Shown here one piece after another: positions 41,346-49,438 of a DNA stretch of 64,000 nucleotides. Within the stretch, counting starts at the first letter, position 1, and each line of letters opens with the position of its first letter. The DNA is from Ensifer sp. WSM1721 (GTDB lineage: Bacteria; Pseudomonadota; Alphaproteobacteria; Rhizobiales; Rhizobiaceae): assembly GCF_000513895.2 (NCBI RefSeq), contig NZ_CP165782.1, positions 2,805,501-2,869,500 on the forward strand. Reading direction: 5' to 3'. The notes beneath the pieces are model-generated. The model was not told the origin of the DNA. It worked only from the letters and a program-made list of their open reading frames with translations, and ran no database searches. Position numbers and translations under genes: made by a program.

Positions 41346-42530
41346 TTAGACCTTGATCCAGGCGCCGTTGCGCTTGGAGGAGCGCACGCATGCATCGACA
41401 AAGATCATGCCCTTCATGCCATCGTCGATCGTCGGATATGTGACAGCAGGGTCAACTTTCTCGCCGTTGCGCTTGGCGTAGATCGCCCGCGCAGCCTCCG
41501 AGTAGATGTTCGCGAAGCCTTCAAGGTAACCTTCGGGGTGGCCGGAGGGAATGCGCGAAACGCGAGCCGCCGCTGGCGAGGCCCCGGCGCCGGCGCGCGT
41601 CAGCAGGCGCTTCGGCTCACCGAAGGGCGTGTACCAGAGATAGTTCGGATCCTTCTGCGTCCATTCGAGGCCGCCTTTGGTGCCATAGACGCGCAGCATC
41701 AGGCCATTCTCGTTGCCGGGCGCCACCTGGCTGCACCAGAGCATGCCCTTGGCGCGTGCGCCGTCCTTCTCCTTGAAGCGCAGCATCACATGGGCATTGT
41801 CGTCGAGCTGGCGGCCGCTGACGAAGCTGTCGAGGTCGGCGGAGAGCTCGTCCAGTTCGAGGCCGGAGACGAAGCAGCCGAGATTGTAAGCGTGCGTCCC
41901 GATGTCGCCGGTCGAGCCGCCCGCGCCGGAGCGGGCTGGGTCCGTCCGCCACGACGCCTGCTTCTGGCCGGACTGTTCGATATTCTCGGTCAGCCAGTCC
42001 TGCGGATATTCCATCTGAACGAGGCGGACCGCGCCGATGTCGCCGCTGGCGATCATCTCACGCGCCTGCCGCACCATCGGATAGCCCGTATAGTTGTGCG
42101 TCAGCACGAAGAGCGCGTCGCTTTCCTCGGCGGCCTTCTTGAGCTTGTTCGCATCGGCAAGCGTCGAGGTCAGCGGCTTGTCGCAGATGACATGGATGCC
42201 GCGCTTCAGGAATTCCTTGGCGGCGGCGTAGTGCACATGGTTGGGCGTCACGATCGCCACCGCCTCGATGCCGTTCTTGAGCTTAGCTTCGCGGATCGCC
42301 ATCTCCTTGAAATCCGAATAGACGCGCGCCGGATCGAGCCCGAGCTCGCGGCCCGACGCCTGCGCCTTCTCTGCCGTCGACGACAAAGCGCCGGCGACGA
42401 GCTCATAGTGGTCGTCGAGCCGTGCCGCGATCCGGTGCACCGCCCCGATGAAGGCACCCGAGCCGCCGCCCACCATGCCGAGACGGATGCGCTTCTGACG
42501 CGTTTCCGTGCTGCTTCCCTCTATTGCCAT
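41346..42530 (-). CDS. Gfo/Idh/MocA-family sugar oxidoreductase
   Basis: 394 residues from ATG 42530 (GAGGAAAA upstream). Rossmann motif GMVGGGSGAFIGAVHR, then VAIVTPNHVHYAAAKEFL and CDKPLTSTLADA with the catalytic-Lys EKP-type motif (here CDKP), and GGSTGDIGTHAYNL containing the conserved Asp/His. NAD(P)-dependent dehydrogenation of a sugar or cyclitol is expected. It is the second gene after the TIM-barrel isomerase; a long inverted repeat occupies the 245 bases between them. Confidence 0.9.
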   Translation of the reverse strand: MAIEGSSTETRQKRIRLGMVGGGSGAFIGAVHRIAARLDDHYELVAGALSSTAEKAQASGRELGLDPARVYSDFKEMAIREAKLKNGIEAVAIVTPNHVHYAAAKEFLKRGIHVICDKPLTSTLADANKLKKAAEESDALFVLTHNYTGYPMVRQAREMIASGDIGAVRLVQMEYPQDWLTENIEQSGQKQASWRTDPARSGAGGSTGDIGTHAYNLGCFVSGLELDELSADLDSFVSGRQLDDNAHVMLRFKEKDGARAKGMLWCSQVAPGNENGLMLRVYGTKGGLEWTQKDPNYLWYTPFGEPKRLLTRAGAGASPAAARVSRIPSGHPEGYLEGFANIYSEAARAIYAKRNGEKVDPAVTYPTIDDGMKGMIFVDACVRSSKRNGAWIKV

Positions 42531-42570
42531 CGTGTTTTCCTCTCCTGAGCTTGTCTGTTGGTGGGGATAA

Positions 42571-42768
42571 GACCCCCTCTGCCCTGCCGGGCATCTCCCC
42601 CACAAGGGGGGAGAGGAATCGCGGCGCCGCCCCGCCCGCTCGACAGATAACCCCTTGCGACTAAGCAAGGCGAAGCACCCGTCAGGCGACCCTTCGCGCC
42701 GAGTTGGCACTCGACGTCGCGGTGCAGTAAGCCCCTCCCCCTTGTGGGGAGGGGTTGGGGAGGGGTCT
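42571..42768. repeat. Long inverted-repeat intergenic element, copy A
   Basis: Left arm 42571-42615 (ending ctcccccacaagggg...gagagg) and right arm 42731-42768 (beginning cccctcccccttgtgggg...) are largely complementary and can fold into one long hairpin. The word cagtaagccc precedes the right arm, as it does in the related copy at 60803-60963. Confidence 0.65.
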
Positions 42769-42775
42769 TGCCTTC

Positions 42776-43828
42776 TTAGATCCCCAGCATCCGCCGGTTC
42801 GCCGCCTCGTCGGTGCCGCTGTCGGCGAAATCGTCGAAGGCCTTCTCGGTGACGTGGATAATATGGGCCTTGACGAACTCGGCCCCCTCGCGCGCGCCGT
42901 CTTCCGGATGCTTCAGGCAGCATTCCCACTCGACCACCGCCCAGCCGGAAAAATCATTCGCCGCCATCTTCGAGAACACCGCCCCGAAATCGACCTGTCC
43001 GTCGCCGAGCGAGCGGAACCGCCCGGCGCGGTTCACCCAACTCTGATAGCCGCTATAGACGCCCTGCCGTCCGGTCGGGTTGAACTCCGCGTCCTTGACG
43101 TGGAACATCCGGATCCGGTCCTTGTAGATGTCGATATTCTCGAGATAGTCGAGGCACTGCAGAACGTAGTGCGACGGATCGTAAAGCATGCAGGCGCGCG
43201 CATGATTGCCGGTGCGCTCGAGGAACATCTCGTAGGTGATGCCGTCGTGCAGGTCCTCGCCCGGATGGATCTCGTAGCAGACATCAACGCCGCAATCCTC
43301 CGCGTGGTCGAGGATCGGCTTCCATCGATGAGCGAGTTCGTCGAAAGCGGTTTCTACCAGCCCCGCCGGACGCTGCGGCCAAGGATAGACGAAGGGCCAT
43401 GCGAGCGCGCCGGAGAAGCTCGCCATCGCATTGAGCCCGAGGTTCTTCGACGCCGTCAGCGCCAACTTCACCTGTTCCACTGCCCATTGCTGCCTCGCCT
43501 TCGGATTGCCGCGCACTTCCGGTGCGGCGAAGCCGTCGAAAGCCTCGTCATAGGCCGGATGTACGGCAACGAGCTGCCCCTGCAGGTGGGTCGAGAGCTC
43601 GGTTATCTCCACGCCGTTCTCACGTGCCTTGCCGGCGATCTCCTCGCAATAGGTCTTCGATTCGGCGGCCTTCTTGAGGTCGAAGAGCCGGCCGTCCCAG
43701 CTTGGGACCTGCACACCCTTGTAGCCGCAATCCGCCGCCCATTTGGTGATGGAGTCCCAGGAGTTAAACGGCGCCGCATCGCCGGCGAATTGCGCAAGAA
43801 AGAGCCCCGGTCCTTTGATCGTCTTCAT
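42776..43828 (-). CDS. Sugar phosphate isomerase/epimerase (TIM-barrel)
   Basis: 350 residues, xylose-isomerase-like TIM barrel. Metal ligands appear in VDVCYEIHPGEDLHDG (Glu), MLYDPSHYVLQ (Asp/His), FHVKDAEF and VVEWECCLKHPEDG (Glu). This family pairs with Gfo/Idh/MocA dehydrogenases in many sugar and inositol pathways, including 3-keto-sugar routes. GGAGGAAAT precedes the ATG. A perfect 16-base palindromic operator lies 104 bases upstream. Confidence 0.9.
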   Translation of the reverse strand: MKTIKGPGLFLAQFAGDAAPFNSWDSITKWAADCGYKGVQVPSWDGRLFDLKKAAESKTYCEEIAGKARENGVEITELSTHLQGQLVAVHPAYDEAFDGFAAPEVRGNPKARQQWAVEQVKLALTASKNLGLNAMASFSGALAWPFVYPWPQRPAGLVETAFDELAHRWKPILDHAEDCGVDVCYEIHPGEDLHDGITYEMFLERTGNHARACMLYDPSHYVLQCLDYLENIDIYKDRIRMFHVKDAEFNPTGRQGVYSGYQSWVNRAGRFRSLGDGQVDFGAVFSKMAANDFSGWAVVEWECCLKHPEDGAREGAEFVKAHIIHVTEKAFDDFADSGTDEAANRRMLGI

Positions 43829-43931
43829 GCAAATTTCCTCCCTGGTGAATCGCTGCCCTAAGAAACCGGCATGCCGGTCGACTGATGATCCTTAACCGCC
43901 TCGCTCCGCAAACTTTGTGATAACTCATATA

Positions 43932-43947
43932 CCTGCAACGTTGCAGG
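43932..43947 (-). promoter_or_regulatory. LacI-type operator upstream of the isomerase-oxidoreductase pair
   Basis: cctgcaacgttgcagg is a perfect 16-base palindrome with the central CG expected for LacI-family operators. Its sequence differs from the operators at 21076 and 48085, so the cognate repressor is probably neither of the two LacI proteins in this window. Confidence 0.6.
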
Positions 43948-44023
43948 AGCGAGAAGCTAGCAGATTCTCCGCAAGGGGCAATCCGCTTCTGCCCCACTGC
44001 GAAGAGGATTTATTGTATCCGCA

Positions 44024-44041
44024 GGCGCCGAAACAGGCGCC
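44024..44041 (-). terminator. Hairpin after xylA
   Basis: ggcgcc - gaaaca - ggcgcc forms a 6-bp stem 77 bases past the xylA stop. A weak AT-rich tract follows. Marginal as a terminator. Confidence 0.4.
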
Positions 44042-44117
44042 GCGCATAAGTTCCGGAAACGGCGGAAGGGCGTCGCATCATTCGAGGCCGACCGTCCGTT
44101 TCCGGCCGATGCCGCCA

Positions 44118-45428
44118 TCAGACGTAGCGGTTTACGATGTTCTCCAGCAGTTCCTGCTTGCCGGATTTCGGCTGCGGATTGAGATCGGCCTTGCGTACCC
44201 AGGCCTCGATCTCGTCAAGCGAGAAGCCGCCCTCGAGCATCTTCTTCGCCTCCGGCACGTTCCAGCCCCCATAGCGCTTTTCGAGCGGTGCGGAGAGCGC
44301 CTTGTCCTCGATCATCTTCGCCGCCGCCTTGAGGCCGCGTGCGCAGCAATCCATGCCGCCGATATGGCCGATCAGCAGATCTTCCGGATCGATCGACTGG
44401 CGACGCAGCTTTGCGTCGAAGTTGGTGCCACCGGTCTTGAAGCCACCGCCTGCAAGCACGTGATAATAGGCAAGCGCCATTTCGGGAACATTGTTCGGGA
44501 ACTGGTCGGTATCCCAGCCGGACTGGTAGTCGTTGCGGTTCATGTCGATCGAGCCGAAGATGCCGAGCGCATTGGCAAGCGCCAGCTCGTGCTCGAAGGA
44601 GTGGCCGGCAAGGATCGCGTGGCCCTGCTCGATATTCACCTTCACCTCGTTCTCGAGACCGTACTTCTTGAGGAACCCATAGACGGTCGCGACGTCGAAG
44701 TCGTATTGGTGCTTGGTCGGCTCCTGCGGCTTCGGCTCGATCAGGATCGTGCCCTTGAAGCCGATCTTGTGCTTGTATTCCACGACCAAGTTGACGAAGC
44801 GGCCGAGCTGGTCGAGCTCGCGCTTGAGGTCCGTGTTGAGCAGGGTTTCATAACCTTCGCGCCCGCCCCAGAGCACGTAGTTCTCGCCGCCGAGCCGCTG
44901 CGTCGCGTCGATACAGGTCTTCACTGTCGCGGCGGCAAAGGCGAAGACGTCCGGATCGGGATTGGTCGCCGCACCGCCCATGTAGCGGCGGTTCGAGAAG
45001 AGGTTTGCCGTGCCCCAGAGCAGCTTGACGCCCGTCTCGGCCTGCTTCTTGGCGAAGTAATCGACGATCTCATTGAGATTGCTGGTATTCTCGGCGAAGT
45101 TCCGGCCCTCTGGGCGAACGTCGGCGTCATGGAAGCAGTAGAACGGCGTGCCGAGAAGCTGGAAGAACTCGAAGGCGACGTCGGCCTTAAGCTTGGCCGC
45201 TTCCATCGAATCCTTGAACCAGGGACGCTCGAAGGTCTGTCCGCCGAAGGGATCGCCGCCCGGCCAGACGAAGGTGTGCCAATAGGCAACTGCGAAGCGC
45301 AGATGATCCTCCATCCGCTTGCCGAGGACAACCTCGTCCGGATTGTAGTGGCGGAAGGCAAGCGGATTCGTGCTTTCCGGCCCCTCATATTTGATCTTGG
45401 CGATATCGCCGAAAAATCCCGTGCTCAC
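44118..45428 (-). CDS. xylA: Xylose isomerase
   Basis: 436 residues starting at GTG 45428 with GAGAGGAG upstream. Converts D-xylose to D-xylulose. Class II features: FWHTFVW-type segment [16 protein letters not shown], catalytic His and metal ligands in [53 protein letters not shown] and [18 protein letters not shown]. It is third in LacI-xylB-xylA, 125 bases past xylB, a gap large enough for its own promoter. Confidence 0.97.
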   Translation of the reverse strand: MSTGFFGDIAKIKYEGPESTNPLAFRHYNPDEVVLGKRMEDHLRFAVAYWHTFVWPGGDPFGGQTFERPWFKDSMEAAKLKADVAFEFFQLLGTPFYCFHDADVRPEGRNFAENTSNLNEIVDYFAKKQAETGVKLLWGTANLFSNRRYMGGAATNPDPDVFAFAAATVKTCIDATQRLGGENYVLWGGREGYETLLNTDLKRELDQLGRFVNLVVEYKHKIGFKGTILIEPKPQEPTKHQYDFDVATVYGFLKKYGLENEVKVNIEQGHAILAGHSFEHELALANALGIFGSIDMNRNDYQSGWDTDQFPNNVPEMALAYYHVLAGGGFKTGGTNFDAKLRRQSIDPEDLLIGHIGGMDCCARGLKAAAKMIEDKALSAPLEKRYGGWNVPEAKKMLEGGFSLDEIEAWVRKADLNPQPKSGKQELLENIVNRYV

Positions 45429-45491
45429 GACAGTCTCCTCTCATGGATTGTGGTGCCGGTACCGTTCGCCACGGGCCGGCCGTTTAGGTGG

Positions 45492-45508
45492 AAAAGTAAT
45501 CGTTTTCA
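45492..45508 (-). promoter_or_regulatory. Imperfect palindrome upstream of xylA
   Basis: gaaaa and ttttc arms separated by seven bases (gtaatcg). It could be a weak site for the xyl LacI repressor, whose better candidate site at 48085 has similar T-rich/A-rich outer arms. Confidence 0.3.
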
Positions 45509-45553
45509 TTCTCTCGCTCGCGGCGACCGGCGCGGACCGGCTGGACGGGCTGG

Positions 45554-47008
45554 TTACATCGTCGCTTCCTTGATGGCTGGATAAAGCCGGCGATAACGCC
45601 GATAGGCATCCTCATAGGCCGGCACGAGCGATGCCTCCGGAACGATTGTCTCGGCCGTCTCGGGCGCGGTGCAGACGGCGACGGGATCAGCCCCGGTGGT
45701 GGCGATCAAACCGAGCCGGGCCGCGCCGAAGGCGGCGCCGAAATCGCCGTCCGCCGGCAGGTCGACCGGCAGGTTCAGCGCGGTCGCGATCGATTTCAGC
45801 CAATAGCGCGAGCGTGAACCGCCGCCGATGGCCGTCACGCGCGTGAGCCTCGTTCCGGCAGCGCGCAAGGCTTCAAGACTGTCGCGGATCGCAAAGGAAA
45901 CACCCTCGAGCACCGCCTGCGTCAGGACAGCGCGCGAGCTTTCATGGCCGAGACCGGCAAAGACGCCGCGGATCGCCGCGTCGTTGTGCGGCGTGCGCTC
46001 GCCGGAGAGATAGGGAAGAAACGTCACCGAATCCGGCGCCTTGAGGCTGTCGCCGAGCTCATTGGTGAGATCGGCGGCGCTCCGGCCAGTGATACCCGAA
46101 TGCCAGTTCAGCGCATCCGTCGCCGAGAGGATCACGCCCATCTGGTGCCAGGTATTGGGCAGCGCATGGCAGAAGGCGTGAACCGCGCTCTCCGGATTGG
46201 GAAGATAACTTGCATTGGCGGCAAAGAGCACGCCGGATGTGCCGAGCGATACGAAGGCTTGGCCCTCGGCCACTGTGCCCATGCCGCAGGCGGAGGCCGC
46301 GTTGTCGCCGGCGCCGCCGGCAACGACGACGCCGGAACCCATGCCCCAGCGTGCGGCGAGTTCCGGGCGCAATGTGCCGGCACCGTCGGTCCCTTCGACG
46401 AGGGTCGGCATCTGCCGCTCGTCAAGATGGGTCGCCGCCAGCAGATTTTCCGACCACTTGCGTTTGCCCGTGTCGAGCCAGGACGTGCCGGCCGAATCCG
46501 ACATTTCCGACATGTGCTCGCCGGTGAGCCACAGGCGCAGATAGTCCTTCGGCAAGAGCACCCAGTGCACCTTCGCGAAAACTTCCGGCTCGTTCTCGCG
46601 CACCCAGGCGAGCTTCGGCGCGGTGAAGCCGGGAAAGACGATATTGCCGGTCAGCGCCCGGAACTGCGGATCGCTGTCGAGCGCCGCCGCCTCACGAAAG
46701 CTGCGGGTATCGTTCCAGAGGATGCAGGGCCGAAGCACCGCGTCCTTCTCGTCGAGCAACGTCGCGCCGTGCATCTGACCGGAGAGGCCGATCCCACGAA
46801 CGGCGGCAAGCGCTTGCGCGTGCGTCTCCTTGAGGCCATTGATCGCCTCCTCGGCGGCGCGAATCCAGTCCGCCGGGTCCTGCTCCGACCAGCCGGGATG
46901 GGGCCGGGAGACATCGAGCGCGGCGGAAGCCGAGCCGATAATCTTCTGATCTTCATCGATCAGCATGGCCTTGACGCCGGACGTGCCGAGATCCAGTCCG
47001 AGATACAT
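45554..47008 (-). CDS. xylB: Xylulokinase
   Basis: 484 residues, FGGY kinase family. Phosphorylates D-xylulose to xylulose-5-phosphate for the pentose phosphate pathway. LGLDLGTSGVKAMLID is the first phosphate-binding motif, GQMHGATLLD the substrate loop, GGAGDNAASACGMG the second, and YLSGERTPHNDAAIRGVF and TAIGGGSRSRYWLK complete the FGGY signatures. AGGAGG precedes the ATG; 8 bases separate it from the LacI stop. Confidence 0.96.
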   Translation of the reverse strand: MYLGLDLGTSGVKAMLIDEDQKIIGSASAALDVSRPHPGWSEQDPADWIRAAEEAINGLKETHAQALAAVRGIGLSGQMHGATLLDEKDAVLRPCILWNDTRSFREAAALDSDPQFRALTGNIVFPGFTAPKLAWVRENEPEVFAKVHWVLLPKDYLRLWLTGEHMSEMSDSAGTSWLDTGKRKWSENLLAATHLDERQMPTLVEGTDGAGTLRPELAARWGMGSGVVVAGGAGDNAASACGMGTVAEGQAFVSLGTSGVLFAANASYLPNPESAVHAFCHALPNTWHQMGVILSATDALNWHSGITGRSAADLTNELGDSLKAPDSVTFLPYLSGERTPHNDAAIRGVFAGLGHESSRAVLTQAVLEGVSFAIRDSLEALRAAGTRLTRVTAIGGGSRSRYWLKSIATALNLPVDLPADGDFGAAFGAARLGLIATTGADPVAVCTAPETAETIVPEASLVPAYEDAYRRYRRLYPAIKEATM

Positions 47009-47016
47009 GGGTCCTC

Positions 47017-48054
47017 CTATGCCTGCTCGAGGGGCAGGTTGTCCTTCAGAAAAATGTCGATGCGGATACGCTCCTGCGCCGCGATAACCGGCAGCCCGTC
47101 CGCCTTGGCTTTCAGAACCCGGATTGCGCTTCTGACCTCGTGGCCCGCATTCTGATTGAGTAGCGCGTCGATCGTGCCGGAAACGAGCGCCGCTCGGCTG
47201 TGCGGCGTCAGCTCATGCGCGATCGCGCAGATCGTCTTTTCCCTGCCGGCCTTTTCGAGTGCGGCGACAAGGCCGCGATTGCCGGCGCCGAGGCTGTAGA
47301 TGCCGGCAAGGTCGGGCTGCTGTTCAAGAAGTGCGCCTACGAGTTTCTCAACGAGTGTCGGATTATCCTGGCCCTCGATCACCGGCAGGATGCGGCGCCC
47401 GGCAAAGTCCTCGGTCATCACCGCCCGGAATCCTTCCAGCCGATCGCGATGGTCGCGCACCAGCATGGAACCCGCGACCACCGTCACCGCGCCCTCGCGG
47501 CCGCCGATAAAGCGGCCCATCAGGCTGCCGGCGGTGCGCCCGGCAGCAATATTGTCGACGCCGGCGAAATGGTCGCGGCCCGAACCCGGCAAATCAGAAA
47601 CCAACGTGACGACGGCAATGCGGTCTTCGCGGAGCCGCTTCACCGCCTCCGTCACCTCGGGTGCCTCGACGGCGACCACGGCCACGCCCGCAGGCCGGCG
47701 TTCGCGCGCTTCCATGAGCGCGGCGGCGAGCGCCGGCGCGTCGAAGGCCGGAACGGAAAGGATGGTGATATCCGTCCGCTCGGCCACAGAGCGCGCCATC
47801 GCCGCCCTCACCTCGGCTTCGAGGCCGCGCATGAACGAGTTTTCGCCGGCGGGCAGGATGAAGACCAGCGGGTAGCTCCGGCCCTTGGCAAGATTGGCGG
47901 CGGCGACATCGCGCACATAGCCGAGCGTGGCGATCGCCCGTTCGACCTTGTGGCGCGTGACGGTTCTGACCCCTGGGCGATTGTTCAGGACCCGGTCGAC
48001 GGTCGCGAGACTGACGCCCGCCTCGGCGGCGATATCATGAACTGTCGGTCGCAT
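47017..48054 (-). CDS. LacI-family repressor of the xyl genes
   Basis: 345 residues. HTH TVHDIAAEAGVSLATVDRVL followed by the hinge helix YVRDVAAANLAKGRSY and a sugar-sensing domain. It is the first gene of the xylB-xylA unit and probably senses xylose or another pentose. GGGAGGAAG precedes the ATG. A near-perfect 24-base palindrome lies 31 bases upstream of its start, so it very likely represses its own operon. Confidence 0.9.
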   Translation of the reverse strand: MRPTVHDIAAEAGVSLATVDRVLNNRPGVRTVTRHKVERAIATLGYVRDVAAANLAKGRSYPLVFILPAGENSFMRGLEAEVRAAMARSVAERTDITILSVPAFDAPALAAALMEARERRPAGVAVVAVEAPEVTEAVKRLREDRIAVVTLVSDLPGSGRDHFAGVDNIAAGRTAGSLMGRFIGGREGAVTVVAGSMLVRDHRDRLEGFRAVMTEDFAGRRILPVIEGQDNPTLVEKLVGALLEQQPDLAGIYSLGAGNRGLVAALEKAGREKTICAIAHELTPHSRAALVSGTIDALLNQNAGHEVRSAIRVLKAKADGLPVIAAQERIRIDIFLKDNLPLEQA

Positions 48055-48084
48055 TTCTTCCTCCCGGCAAACCCCTTAGAGGAA

Positions 48085-48108
48085 TTTTTGATGTACGTAA
48101 ATCAAAAA
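48085..48108 (-). promoter_or_regulatory. Operator of the xyl LacI repressor
   Basis: A 24-base palindrome with arms tttttgat (48085-48092) and atcaaaaa (48101-48108) around gtacgtaa; only one base pair is mismatched. Central tacgta is typical for LacI-family sites. It occupies most of the 85-base gap upstream of the repressor gene. Confidence 0.7.
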
Positions 48109-48139
48109 CCTCGAAGCGGGCCGCAAAGGGTGAAATGTC

Positions 48140-49261
48140 TCAGTCGAAACGCTTGCTGAAGGCCTGCGTGAAGACGACGCGGCCGTGCTCGTCCTGCGCC
48201 TCGCCGAAGGCCACGTCCGTGAAGCTGCCGGTCACGCGGACGATGGCGAAGCCGCCGAGGAAAGCAGCCTTGGGCTTGAAGATGTCGACGTCGCCGACCC
48301 TATACGTCATGACCCGGTCGTGCTCGTGTCCATGAAAGAGGCCGACGACATTGTATCCTTTCAGGTGATCGAGGAGGGCCTGGCGTTCGCCGGCGCTCCA
48401 CCAATGCGGCTCGCCCGTCCCTTGATCGTCGAAGGTCTTTGCCGCCGGGTCCCAGACCTCGATCGAAAACGGGTCCCAGCCATAATGCTGGAAAAGTACG
48501 ACGGGCCGGCCGTCGGCGGCGAAGGAGGAAAGATCGCGCTTGAGCCACGGCAGGCCGCTCACGGCGCCCTTGTTTTCGTCACCGCCGAAACGTTGCAGCT
48601 GCACGAGATGAAGGCCGCCCCAGTCCCAGGAATAGCTGTCCGATAGCGGATCGTAATTCGCGACCGGCACCGGCGGCTTGTAGAATACGGTCTGGCGATG
48701 GGTCAGTTCGACGTAGTCGCGCAATTCCCGCCGATACCAGTCGGCATTCGGCGGCGGACCGTCCTGGTCGAGGTCATGGTTTCCAAGCCCGACATAGACG
48801 GGAATGTGGATATGATGCGGGCCTGGCGCCTGCTCGTACCGGCTCTGGAACTGCTGCAACTGCCGCCCTTCGCGCGGCTCGCGAACCTGACCGCCGCCAT
48901 CGTCGGTGATGTCGCCGCCGAGCACCAGGCCGAGCGGACGCCCGATCTTGGTACCGGCCCCCGCAAGACCGCTCGGCTTGCCTTCGATCGTCTCCGGCCA
49001 ATCAAGCGCGGAAATCGCGTTCAGCGCCGCGACGTGGCGCAAGAGGTTCGCATCGGTCTTGCCTTCCTCTTCGCAATTCGGCGCGAGCCCCTCCGTCGAA
49101 ACGAGACAGGCATGGATGTCACAGGAGAAAAGGAAGGTGGCATCGACTGGAGGAGCGGCCGCCTTCGCACGTTTGCTGAACACCATCAGCGAAAGGCCAA
49201 CCCCGCCGGCGCCGGCAAGAAACATGCGCCGCGATGGGCGAAAGAGAGAATAATCATTCAT
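48140..49261 (-). CDS. Exported metallophosphoesterase
   Basis: 373 residues from ATG 49261. The N terminus carries a twin-arginine signal (SRRMFLAGAGGVGLSLMVF), so Tat export is likely. Calcineurin-like motifs in order: SCDIHACL, LVLGGDITDDGG, VGLGNHDLD, VVLFQHYGWD and LFHGHEHDRV, which supply the two-metal site. Substrate unknown. Its stop lies 85 bases before the xyl LacI gene on the same strand; a separate promoter for the latter is likely. Confidence 0.88.
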   Translation of the reverse strand: MNDYSLFRPSRRMFLAGAGGVGLSLMVFSKRAKAAAPPVDATFLFSCDIHACLVSTEGLAPNCEEEGKTDANLLRHVAALNAISALDWPETIEGKPSGLAGAGTKIGRPLGLVLGGDITDDGGGQVREPREGRQLQQFQSRYEQAPGPHHIHIPVYVGLGNHDLDQDGPPPNADWYRRELRDYVELTHRQTVFYKPPVPVANYDPLSDSYSWDWGGLHLVQLQRFGGDENKGAVSGLPWLKRDLSSFAADGRPVVLFQHYGWDPFSIEVWDPAAKTFDDQGTGEPHWWSAGERQALLDHLKGYNVVGLFHGHEHDRVMTYRVGDVDIFKPKAAFLGGFAIVRVTGSFTDVAFGEAQDEHGRVVFTQAFSKRFD

Positions 49262-49438
49262 GCGGCGCCCGCGCGGTCCCTCCACGCGCCTCCGTCAGCT
49301 CGGACGACGCAGGATTTTGCAGCAAGGCTGGGAGCGCGTAAAGCATGCCGCTCGATAGTGCAGCGTAGAGCCGGCCCCTCACCCTAGCCCTCTCGCAGCA
49401 GGCGGATGTGGGGCTGAGAAGCCCTGGGAACCAACTCT

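Noticed and set aside
41346..42929. N-terminal extension of the oxidoreductase beyond 42530
   Set aside because: The extra 133 codons run through the long inverted repeat; ATG 42530 has a good ribosome site and begins just before the Rossmann motif.
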